Source of the DNA: an uncultured Methanomassiliicoccales archaeon
GTDB lineage: Archaea; Thermoplasmatota; Thermoplasmata; Methanomassiliicoccales; Methanomethylophilaceae
Direction of reading: 5' to 3'
Assembly (NCBI GenBank): GCA_934234005.1
Contig: CAKQHC010000006.1
Coordinates: 1-31,101 of the forward strand
DNA length: 31,101 bases
Shown: positions 1-6,082 of the stretch, piece after piece
Numbering within the stretch: the first letter of the stretch is position 1
Layout of the letters: each line of letters begins with the position of its first letter
Notes under the pieces: generated by a model
Database searches by the model: none
What the model saw: the letters and a program-made list of their open reading frames with translations, nothing else
What the model was told of the DNA's origin: nothing
Translations under genes and position numbers: made by a program

Positions 1-35
1 AGCCGAACCATCCCCCATACGGCGTAGCATCGCCG
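1..35 (-). rRNA. 23S rRNA, 5' end only (gene runs off the window)
   Basis: Read on the minus strand, the last bases before the window edge (GGGGGATGGTTCGGCT) match the conserved start of archaeal 23S rRNA, where a GGUGGAU motif is followed by GGCU. From memory, the alignment with the Haloarcula 23S start is ungapped over about 23 bases and puts the mature 5' end near position 35, so that end is approximate. The rest of the gene lies to the left of the window. No 16S rRNA or tRNA lies upstream: the next upstream gene is a DUF61 protein gene. The 23S gene is therefore not in a classic 16S-23S operon, as is known for Thermoplasma relatives. Confidence 0.75.
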
Positions 36-347
36 CTGGCGTATGATCTAGCACACGTCCAGGTTTCGTATGATCGGCAATCATCGGACTTGATCCGTTC
101 TCATCCTCCATTTACGGAGTCCTATGCCTCTTCCCCGGTTCTGGAACTCAGGCCGGGTGCATGTATTGATTCGATTTGAAACACATGTTGGTTCACAACA
201 CGCGCAAAAGTGCCGTAGACATAAGAGATATTTAAAGGTTCTCATGCCTCGTCACCTGACGACTTGATTATGCCGTCCTTCGGCCTCACACATCGTGTGA
301 ACCGACGCGATGTTTGACTTCGCGCAACCCCCTGCACACATAACAGA
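36..347 (-). other. Pre-23S rRNA leader with several hairpins
   Basis: This stretch of about 310 bases has no protein gene and lies between the distal promoter and the 23S start. Visible inverted repeats are 306-310/320-324 (CGCGA/TCGCG), 286-291/295-300 (TCACAC/GTGTGA), 272-275/281-284 (GCCG/CGGC) and 250-253/258-261 (CGTC/GACG). Another hairpin at 16-45 (CATACG/CGTATG arms) overlaps the presumed mature 5' end. The nonamer CGTATGATC occurs twice, at 40-48 and 67-75, so the 16-21 arm has two possible partners. These may be processing or antitermination structures; that role is inference. Confidence 0.5.
229..236 (-). promoter_or_regulatory. Proximal TATA box for 23S rRNA
   Basis: The minus strand reads TTTAAATA, followed by ATCTCTTATGT and, about 30 bases on, TTTGCGCG. 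The same layout occurs 119 bases upstream at the distal box. Transcription would start near 205-210, inside the leader. Confidence 0.55.
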
Positions 348-355
348 TATATAAA
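348..355 (-). promoter_or_regulatory. Distal TATA box for 23S rRNA
   Basis: The minus strand reads TTTATATA, a consensus archaeal TATA box preceded by an A-rich stretch that could be the BRE. The 22 bases from the box onward agree with the proximal promoter at 18 positions, and both are followed by TTGCGCG near the expected start site. It lies 18 bases past the stop codon of the DUF61 gene. Confidence 0.65.
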
Positions 356-372
356 CATTTTGTTTAAGGAGA

Positions 373-771
373 TCATGGCGAGAAAATAATCATGATTGCA
401 TCGGGAATTTCGGACCTTAATCTCTTCAAATCAGGATGATAGAGACGGACAAGATCATTTCTGTACAAGGGTTTTTTAAGAAAGCGCGATACGAACGGAG
501 CTTCTATAATGCCTTCCACTTTCCACGCGCCGGTTTCCGAAGACGCATCTGTGGAAACAAAAATCGGTAAACGCAGCCTTATACGTTCCTGATCCGTACA
601 CTCATTCCAAATCTTGTCAATCTGCTCTTCGGGTATCTCCACGACAGAACCGTCACGCGTACGGAATGAGTAATCTCCGCTGTCGTGCATTTCGCATAAT
701 GTTCTGCGCCCTACGGCAATGCTGCGATTTAACTCTGCCATCATTGCCTCGATGTCGGTTGCCTCTTTCAT
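373..771 (-). CDS. DUF61 / UPF0216 family protein
   Basis: This 132-residue protein resembles the archaeal UPF0216 (DUF61) family, whose function is unknown. Matching features are a central RDGS segment, an RLRLPIFV strand (LRLPI is typical), and a C-terminal segment LYHPDLKRLRSEIPDA that corresponds to the family's conserved basic 'RxLRxxxP' end. The ATG at 771 was chosen because similarity begins there. The frame stays open upstream to 1014, but that extension is Cys-rich, lies antisense to nifB and looks non-coding. The TATA box at 794-801 is centred about 26 bases from this ATG, so the mRNA is probably leaderless. No signal peptide or membrane segment is seen. The gene is divergent from nifB and directly upstream of the 23S promoter, and the stop is TGA. 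Confidence 0.8.
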   Translation of the reverse strand: MKEATDIEAMMAELNRSIAVGRRTLCEMHDSGDYSFRTRDGSVVEIPEEQIDKIWNECTDQERIRLRLPIFVSTDASSETGAWKVEGIIEAPFVSRFLKKPLYRNDLVRLYHPDLKRLRSEIPDAIMIIFSP

Positions 772-793
772 ATAACCCGTTATCTTAATTATT

Positions 794-801
794 GTATATA
801 C
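794..801. promoter_or_regulatory. Palindromic TATA box shared by the DUF61 gene and nifB
   Basis: GTATATAC reads identically on both strands and sits in the 62-base gap between the two divergent genes. Leftward it predicts a leaderless DUF61 transcript starting near 772. Rightward it predicts a start near 823, just before the nifB ATG. Confidence 0.5.
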
Positions 802-833
802 TATAAGAGGACAATACGCGAAGGAGAATAAGT

Positions 834-2087
834 ATGTCCGGATACAGCAACCCCGCGATTGAAAAAGCAATATCTGAGCACCCGTGTTATAACGAATCGG
901 CCCATCACAGTTTTGCAAGAATGCACATTCCCGTAGCCCCCGCGTGTAACATCCAATGCAGATACTGCAACAGAAAATTCGATTGTTGCAACGAATCCCG
1001 CCCGGGAGTAACAAGCGAGGTGCTGTCCCCCAGACAGGCTTCTGATAAAATTGCCTATGTAAAGAGCAAAATAGAGAATCTGCGCGTGATAGGAATTGCT
1101 GGGCCCGGCGATCCTCTCGCCAACCAATCTACGTTCGAATCGCTGAAACTTATCAAAGAAGAACATCCCGAACTGATTCCGTGCGTATCAACCAACGGAC
1201 TTGCTCTTCCCGAAAATGCAGAACGTCTGTTTGATCTGAACGTCAGATTCGTAACTGTAACGATGAATGCATGCGACCCTTCGATTGGAGCCCGCATCTA
1301 TTCCAAAGTAGCATTGGATGGAAAATGCTATTTCGATACCGAAGGGGCATCCGTACTGATTGAGAAACAAACTGCAGGCATTCGCAAATGCGCAGACCTT
1401 GGCATGGTTGTAAAAATCAACATTGTAATGATTCCCGGAATAAACACGGATCACATCCCCGAACTTGTAAAATACGTGAAAAAACTGGGCGCGTATACAG
1501 TAAATATTCTGCCTCTGATTCCCGTAGAAGGAACGGAATTCGAAAATCTGAGGGCGCCTACGGTGCTGGAACGCAAAAAACTCATGGATCTTTGTTCGAT
1601 TGATGCAAAAATGATGCGCCACTGCAGACAGTGCCGTGCTGATGCCATAGGTCTGCTCGGAGAAGACCGTTCACAGGAATTTGTTCATATCGGAGGATGT
1701 ACGGGTGCATCCAACGGATGCGGACCGATAGAAAATGATATCATTGTTCCCGCATCGAACAACAAAAAGTACGTCGCAGTTGCCTCCATAAACGGAGAAT
1801 TTGTCGATTCCGGATTCGGAAATTGCAAACGTTTCATAATTTTCTCGCTGAATGACGACGAAGTCGAATACATCCGTGACGTCCGTATAGATTCGAATCC
1901 GTCCGTTGCGGGTTCGAACCACAGGAAACATATAGAGAATGTCGTAGAATCAATCAAGGAATGCGGAACAATTGTCGTTAGAGAGATAGGCCCGCTTCCG
2001 CGCAAGGTCCTCGGCAACCTCGGAATAAACGTAATCGAATCCCAGGCGGAAATAAGAGATGTCTTATTATCCTTGCTCCGCTCCTGA
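834..2087 (+). CDS. nifB: NifB radical SAM protein with C-terminal NifX-like domain
   Basis: This 417-residue protein is NifB, the radical SAM enzyme that fuses two [4Fe-4S] clusters and inserts a carbide to make NifB-co, the precursor of nitrogenase cofactor. The family signature is intact: HHSFARMHIPVAP leads into the CxxxCxxC motif at C38, C42 and C45, followed by NRKFDC and NESRPGVTS. A second signature, MRHCRQCRADAIGLLGED, lies in the middle. Residues from about 305 form a NifX/NafY-like cofactor-binding domain (VAVASINGEFVDSGFG onward), as in many bacterial NifB proteins; many archaeal ones lack it. The start has an AAGGAG site at 821-826, 7 bases before the ATG. No nifH, nifD, nifK, nifE or nifN is nearby. 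NifB is also kept in methanogens that do not fix nitrogen, so diazotrophy should not be inferred. Confidence 0.92.
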   Translation: MSGYSNPAIEKAISEHPCYNESAHHSFARMHIPVAPACNIQCRYCNRKFDCCNESRPGVTSEVLSPRQASDKIAYVKSKIENLRVIGIAGPGDPLANQSTFESLKLIKEEHPELIPCVSTNGLALPENAERLFDLNVRFVTVTMNACDPSIGARIYSKVALDGKCYFDTEGASVLIEKQTAGIRKCADLGMVVKINIVMIPGINTDHIPELVKYVKKLGAYTVNILPLIPVEGTEFENLRAPTVLERKKLMDLCSIDAKMMRHCRQCRADAIGLLGEDRSQEFVHIGGCTGASNGCGPIENDIIVPASNNKKYVAVASINGEFVDSGFGNCKRFIIFSLNDDEVEYIRDVRIDSNPSVAGSNHRKHIENVVESIKECGTIVVREIGPLPRKVLGNLGINVIESQAEIRDVLLSLLRS

Positions 2088-2116
2088 CGGCCTCCGCGTA
2101 AGCTCAAAACATTATA

Positions 2117-2124
2117 TTTATATG
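2117..2124 (+). promoter_or_regulatory. TATA box for alaS
   Basis: TTTATATG within an AT-rich run predicts transcription from about 2146. That gives a leader of roughly 16 bases that includes the AAGGAG at 2148-2153. Confidence 0.5.
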
Positions 2125-2161
2125 GGTTTCAATAAAGCCCCAGCATAAAGGAGTGTACAAC

Positions 2162-3937
2162 ATGGACGCTCAGACAATGAGAGAAACTTATGTAAATTAC
2201 TTCAAGGAGAGGGGACACAGCTTCATCAGCTCGGCTCCGCTCATTCCGGAAAACGATCCGACTGTTTTGTTTACGACCGCAGGAATGCATCCTTTGGTAC
2301 CGTACCTTCTCGGAGAAAAACATCCTGCAGGAACCAGACTCGTTGATTATCAGAAGTGCGTAAGGACCGGAGACATCGACGAAGTCGGAGATGCGAGCCA
2401 CCTGACATTCTTTGAAATGCTCGGTAACTGGTCACTCGGCGATTATTTTAAAGAAGAATCCATCGACTACAGTTACAATTTCCTCGTAAATGTCCTTCAT
2501 ATGGATCCGAATCATTTGGCGGTAACCGCTTTCGCAGGCGAAGGAGACATACCGCGCGATGAGGAAACGGCAGCCATTTGGAAAAAACACGGACTCAGAG
2601 ACGATCAGATTTATTTCTACGGAAAAGAAGACAACTGGTGGGGTCCCGCCGGACAAACCGGACCGTGCGGACCCGATACCGAAATCTTCTTCGATGACGG
2701 CAGGCCCAAATGCGGACCTGAATGCGGACCGTCCTGCCACTGCGGCAAATTTACGGAAATTTGGAACAACGTGTTTATGCAATACAATAAAGACGCCGAA
2801 GGAAAACTGACGCCTCTTAAACAGAAAAACGTGGACACCGGCATGGGTCTTGAAAGAATTCTCCGCATCCTCAACGGTAAGGAAACGGTCTACGATACAC
2901 CCCTCTTTTCCGGGATCATCGGAAAGATAGAGGAACTCTCCGGGAAAAAATACGGCGAGAACGATGAAGACACCAAAGCATTCAGGATTGTTGCGGATCA
3001 TCTCAGGGCAGCTACGTTCATCTTGGGTGACGGCGTCGTTCCCGCAAAAATCGGACAGGGATACATTCTCAGAAGACTCATCAGAAGGGCCAGCAGATAC
3101 ATGTCCAAACTCGGCATAGAGGATGCGTGCATGCAGACTATAGCCGAAGAAGTAATCAGAGAATACTCCAAATCCTATCCGGAACTGGAAAAGAACAAAG
3201 AATTCATCTGCACCAACATCACCGCGGAGGAAAACAAATTCCGCAAGACTCTCACCAAGGGACTCAGACGCTTCAATGAGATGCTGGCCGAAAACGGAGA
3301 CAGAAAGACCCTTGACGGCGAAGCCGTGTTCAGACTGTACGACACATTCGGATTCCCGGTCGAACTTACCCAAGAACTCGCCGCGGAACAGGGACTGAAC
3401 GTTGATATCAACGATTTCAACAACAGGTTCAAAACACATCAGGATGCATCCCGCGGAGAAAACGGTACGTTCAAGGGAGGATTGGCGGACCACAGCGAAG
3501 AAACTACCAAACTCCACACTGCAACCCATCTCCTGAATGCCGCACTGAAGAAAATCGTAAGTTCCGACATCAATCAGAAAGGATCCAACATTACTGCAGA
3601 AAGACTGAGATTCGATTTCAACCTTGACAGAAAAGTCACGCCCGAAGAAATCGCCGAAATCGAAAAATTCGTAAACGATGCCATCAAAGCAGCCATCCCC
3701 GTCGTATGCGAGGAAATGCCGTACGAAGAGGCCAAAGCCAGGGGCGCAGTCGGAGTGTTTGCCAACAAATACGGCGAAATGGTCAAAGTCTACACAATCG
3801 GCGACGTCTCCTGCGAAATATGCGGCGGACCGCATGTCTCAAACACATCGGAACTTCAGGGATTCAAAATCAAGAAAGAAGAATCCGCTGCCGCGGGCGT
3901 CAGACGCATTAAAGCGGTAGTAGGTAAATTCGACTAA
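2162..3937 (+). CDS. alaS: Alanyl-tRNA synthetase, short bacterial type
   Basis: This 591-residue protein charges tRNA-Ala. The class II catalytic core is complete near the N-terminus (FTTAGMHPLVPYLLG, HLTFFEMLGNWSLGDYFK), followed by the tRNA-recognition helices. The editing domain keeps its metal ligands: HxxxH at H452/H456 and CxxxH at C554/H558. The protein is far shorter than the usual 870-910 residues. It goes from the recognition domain almost directly into editing, without the usual beta-barrel stretch, and it ends after editing, so the C-Ala domain is missing. The N-terminus is of bacterial type and lacks the extra N-terminal region of archaeal AlaRS. From memory, spirochaetes such as Borrelia have AlaRS of about this length, which suggests gene transfer. 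The ATG at 2162 was preferred to the GTG at 2153 because the AAGGAG at 2148-2153 overlaps the latter. Confidence 0.93.
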   Translation: MDAQTMRETYVNYFKERGHSFISSAPLIPENDPTVLFTTAGMHPLVPYLLGEKHPAGTRLVDYQKCVRTGDIDEVGDASHLTFFEMLGNWSLGDYFKEESIDYSYNFLVNVLHMDPNHLAVTAFAGEGDIPRDEETAAIWKKHGLRDDQIYFYGKEDNWWGPAGQTGPCGPDTEIFFDDGRPKCGPECGPSCHCGKFTEIWNNVFMQYNKDAEGKLTPLKQKNVDTGMGLERILRILNGKETVYDTPLFSGIIGKIEELSGKKYGENDEDTKAFRIVADHLRAATFILGDGVVPAKIGQGYILRRLIRRASRYMSKLGIEDACMQTIAEEVIREYSKSYPELEKNKEFICTNITAEENKFRKTLTKGLRRFNEMLAENGDRKTLDGEAVFRLYDTFGFPVELTQELAAEQGLNVDINDFNNRFKTHQDASRGENGTFKGGLADHSEETTKLHTATHLLNAALKKIVSSDINQKGSNITAERLRFDFNLDRKVTPEEIAEIEKFVNDAIKAAIPVVCEEMPYEEAKARGAVGVFANKYGEMVKVYTIGDVSCEICGGPHVSNTSELQGFKIKKEESAAAGVRRIKAVVGKFD

Positions 3938-3945
3938 TCAAACCG

Positions 3946-3968
3946 GCACCCGCAAGGGTGCTTTTTTT
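3946..3968 (+). terminator. Hairpin and T-run terminator after alaS
   Basis: A perfect 6-bp stem (GCACCC/GGGTGC) with a GCAA loop is followed directly by seven T residues, 8 bases after the alaS stop codon. Confidence 0.8.
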
Positions 3969-3992
3969 ACTTTTTTAATTCGCCCGATTAAA

Positions 3993-4013
3993 TTCCGAAT
4001 AAACATATCGGAA
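3993..4013 (-). terminator. Possible terminator hairpin after tRNA-Ala
   Basis: Arms TTCCGA and TCGGAA enclose a 9-base loop, and on the minus strand the structure is followed by TTTAAT. It lies 37 bases beyond the tRNA 3' end. The stem is short and the T-run weak, so the call is tentative. Confidence 0.3.
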
Positions 4014-4049
4014 TATACAGAACGACACAATCGGAACAAAACATATGAG

Positions 4050-4122
4050 TGGACTGGGCGCGATTTGAACGCGCGACTTCTTGCTTGCAAAGCAAGCGAT
4101 CTTCCAGCTGATCTACCAGCCC
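4050..4122 (-). tRNA. tRNA-Ala(UGC)
   Basis: A 73-base cloverleaf. The acceptor stem is GGGCTGG with CCAGTCC and discriminator A73, and it includes the G3:U70 pair that is the alanine identity element. The D stem is GATC/GATC, the anticodon stem CTTGC/GCAAG closes the loop TTTGCAA with anticodon TGC, and the T arm is GCGCG/CGCGC. CCA is not encoded. No intron is seen. It is convergent with alaS, the gene for its own synthetase, 112 bases away. Confidence 0.95.
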
Positions 4123-4143
4123 ACTGAATACCCCGATTATGCA

Positions 4144-4157
4144 AATATAATATATAC
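4144..4157 (-). promoter_or_regulatory. TATA region for tRNA-Ala
   Basis: The minus strand reads GTATATATTATATT, placed about 25-35 bases upstream of the tRNA 5' end, which is the usual archaeal spacing for a tRNA promoter. Confidence 0.5.
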
Positions 4158-4170
4158 CTTTCGCATCCCA

Positions 4171-4178
4171 TTTAATAA
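4171..4178 (+). promoter_or_regulatory. TATA box for the aromatic operon
   Basis: TTTAATAA predicts transcription from about 4200, which gives a leader of about 70 bases containing the two inverted repeats at 4202-4227 and 4235-4253. A weaker ATATAG at 4231-4236 is an alternative. Confidence 0.4.
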
Positions 4179-4201
4179 AGAGCGCACAATACAGGCTGTT
4201 A

Positions 4202-4253
4202 CATTTCGAAAACATGAAATCGAAATGCAGATATAGTGTTGCGTGCTAACACT
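4202..4253 (+). promoter_or_regulatory. Two inverted repeats ahead of the aromatic operon
   Basis: The first has perfect 8-bp arms CATTTCGA (4202-4209) and TCGAAATG (4220-4227). The second has 6-bp arms AGTGTT (4235-4240) and AACACT (4248-4253), ending 16 bases before the ATG at 4270. They could be repressor operators or, in RNA, two leader hairpins. The sequence does not decide between these. Confidence 0.4.
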
Positions 4254-4269
4254 TCACACGGTGTACGAA

Positions 4270-5064
4270 ATGTTTGGAAAAAGCATCAGATTGGAAAGAA
4301 TCATGGACAGAACAACCGGAAACTGCGTCATAGTGCCGATGGACCACGGAATATCGGCAGGACCCATCGAAGGACTCGTCAACATGAAAAAAACCGTTGA
4401 CGATGTTGCCAACGGCGGTGCGACGGCAGTTCTCATGCACAAAGGGCTTATCCGCTACAGCCACCGTACATCCGGAAAAGACATCGGTCTCATTCTCCAT
4501 CTTTCCGCTTCCACAGACATCGGAGTATCCAGCAACAGAAAGGTACTCGTTGCCACCGTGGAAGAAGCAATCAAGACCGGAGCCGATGCTGTTTCCGTCC
4601 ACATTAACGTAGGCGCAGAGACCGAAGGAGAAATGCTGGCCGACGTAGGCCGCATATCCAAAGAATGCAACGAATGGGGAATGCCCCTTCTGGTGATGGC
4701 ATACCCGCGCGGACCCAAGATCACAGATTCATACGATCCTCAAATGGTTGCGCACGCGGCCCGCGTAGCATCCGAACTCGGAGCAGACATTGTCAAATGC
4801 AGTTATACCGGCGACATCGATTCGTTCAGAGACGTCGTAAAAGGAGCACTTGCACCCGTCGTAATCGCAGGCGGACCCAAAATGAACTCCGACGACGAAA
4901 TCCTCCAGATGGTATACGACTCCATCGAAGCCGGCGGACACGGAGTTTCAATAGGAAGAAACGTGTTCCAGCACAGAAACGTACAGGCAATGACAGGTGC
5001 GATTTCCGATATCGTCCTCCACGGATACACCGTAGAAGAGGCAAAGAAGAACAACCCGATGTGA
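4270..5064 (+). CDS. aroA': 2-amino-3,7-dideoxy-D-threo-hept-6-ulosonate (ADTH) synthase
   Basis: This 264-residue TIM-barrel enzyme belongs to the archaeal class I aldolase-like family of MJ0400. It condenses a 6-deoxy-5-ketofructose phosphate with aspartate semialdehyde to make ADTH, the archaeal entry to the shikimate pathway that bypasses erythrose 4-phosphate. Family blocks are [19 protein letters not shown], a Schiff-base region [29 protein letters not shown] and [11 protein letters not shown]. The ATG at 4270 fits the MJ0400 alignment ([10 protein letters not shown]); an upstream frame start at 4243 would run through the second inverted repeat. It is the first gene of a seven-gene aromatic operon, and the next gene follows after 4 bases. 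Confidence 0.92.
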   Translation: MFGKSIRLERIMDRTTGNCVIVPMDHGISAGPIEGLVNMKKTVDDVANGGATAVLMHKGLIRYSHRTSGKDIGLILHLSASTDIGVSSNRKVLVATVEEAIKTGADAVSVHINVGAETEGEMLADVGRISKECNEWGMPLLVMAYPRGPKITDSYDPQMVAHAARVASELGADIVKCSYTGDIDSFRDVVKGALAPVVIAGGPKMNSDDEILQMVYDSIEAGGHGVSIGRNVFQHRNVQAMTGAISDIVLHGYTVEEAKKNNPM

Positions 5065-5068
5065 TTCG

Positions 5069-6082
5069 ATGCAGAAGGAACTGTGGATCAGAGCCGACCG
5101 CCCGGATGATGCCGAGGAACGTAAAGAACTCGTCCTTTCGGCACTGGAGGCAGGCGTAGAAGTTGCACTGGTTAGGAAAGAAGACGAATCTTTCTCCGAA
5201 TTCGGCAAAATAGAAGTACATACCATATCCAAAGGCAAAGTTTCCGACGGGTACGAATTGGTAGAGCTCAAAACTCCCGAAGATCAGGACCGCGCACTCG
5301 CCCTTGTAGGCAAATGCAAAGGAGTTATTCTCGATTCTTCCGACTGGACCGTCATCCCTCTTGAGAATTTGATTGCCAAATTCAGAAACAGCGAAACAAA
5401 AGTGCTGGCCTGCGCATCGGATGTGGAACAGGCCAAACTGTATATGCAGACTCTCGAATCGGGCGTCGACGGCATTGTCATTGATACCGACGACGGAGAC
5501 TCCATAAGAAAATTCGCTGAAATCGTCACCGAGGAACCGTCTGTAGAATTACAGGCTGTCGAAGTTGTCGATGTCAAAAACATCGAGATGGGAGACCGCG
5601 TGTGCATCGACACCGTGTCCCTCATGGTTCCGGGCGAAGGCATGTTAATCGGTTCTTCCGCAAGCTGCCTCTTCCTGGTGCAATCCGAAAGCGAAGACAA
5701 CGGATATGTCGCCGCCAGACCGTTCAGGGTAAATGCGGGCGCCGTGCACGCGTACGGAATGGGTCCCGGAGGACGCACAAGATATCTTTCCGAACTCAAG
5801 GCCGGAGAACCGGTGGTTCTGACGGACCGCACCGGAAAATGCCGCATATCTTCCGTCGGAAGATGCAAAGTCGAAATGAGGCCTCTGTTGCTTGTCACCG
5901 CCACAGACGGAGAAAAGACATACACAACAATTCTGCAGAATGCCGAGACCGTCAAACTCGTATCGGAAGACGGTTCGATATCCGTTTCCAAACTGAAAAA
6001 AGGAGACAGAATTCTGGCCAGAATCGAATCGGGCGGCCGCCATTTCGGAATGAAGATCGAAGAAACAATCACGGAGATCTGA
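5069..6082 (+). CDS. aroB': 3-dehydroquinate synthase II (archaeal type)
   Basis: This 337-residue protein matches the MJ1249 family. That enzyme oxidatively deaminates and cyclises ADTH to 3-dehydroquinate with NAD+, and it is unrelated to bacterial AroB. Diagnostic segments are EMGDRVCIDT, a GEGMLIGSSASCLFLVQSE block, RPFRVNAGAVHAYG and GGRTRYLSELKAGEPV; the C-terminal part is beta-rich. It works directly after ADTH synthase, which is the preceding gene. Its TGA stop overlaps the next start codon by one base (TGATG), so translation is probably coupled. Confidence 0.93.
   Translation: MQKELWIRADRPDDAEERKELVLSALEAGVEVALVRKEDESFSEFGKIEVHTISKGKVSDGYELVELKTPEDQDRALALVGKCKGVILDSSDWTVIPLENLIAKFRNSETKVLACASDVEQAKLYMQTLESGVDGIVIDTDDGDSIRKFAEIVTEEPSVELQAVEVVDVKNIEMGDRVCIDTVSLMVPGEGMLIGSSASCLFLVQSESEDNGYVAARPFRVNAGAVHAYGMGPGGRTRYLSELKAGEPVVLTDRTGKCRISSVGRCKVEMRPLLLVTATDGEKTYTTILQNAETVKLVSEDGSISVSKLKKGDRILARIESGGRHFGMKIEETITEI

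Noticed and set aside
772..1014. N-terminal extension of the DUF61 frame
   Set aside because: The extra 81 codons are Cys-rich, overlap nifB in antisense and cross the promoter; family similarity starts at the ATG at 771.
834..2087. NifB as proof of nitrogen fixation
   Set aside because: Many methanogens keep NifB without a functional nitrogenase, and no other nif gene is present here.
2432..3835. 467-codon open frame antisense to alaS
   Set aside because: It lies wholly opposite an unmistakable synthetase gene, its translation is rich in Phe, Ser and Val without recognisable motifs, and no start signals are seen. It reflects the codon bias of the sense gene.
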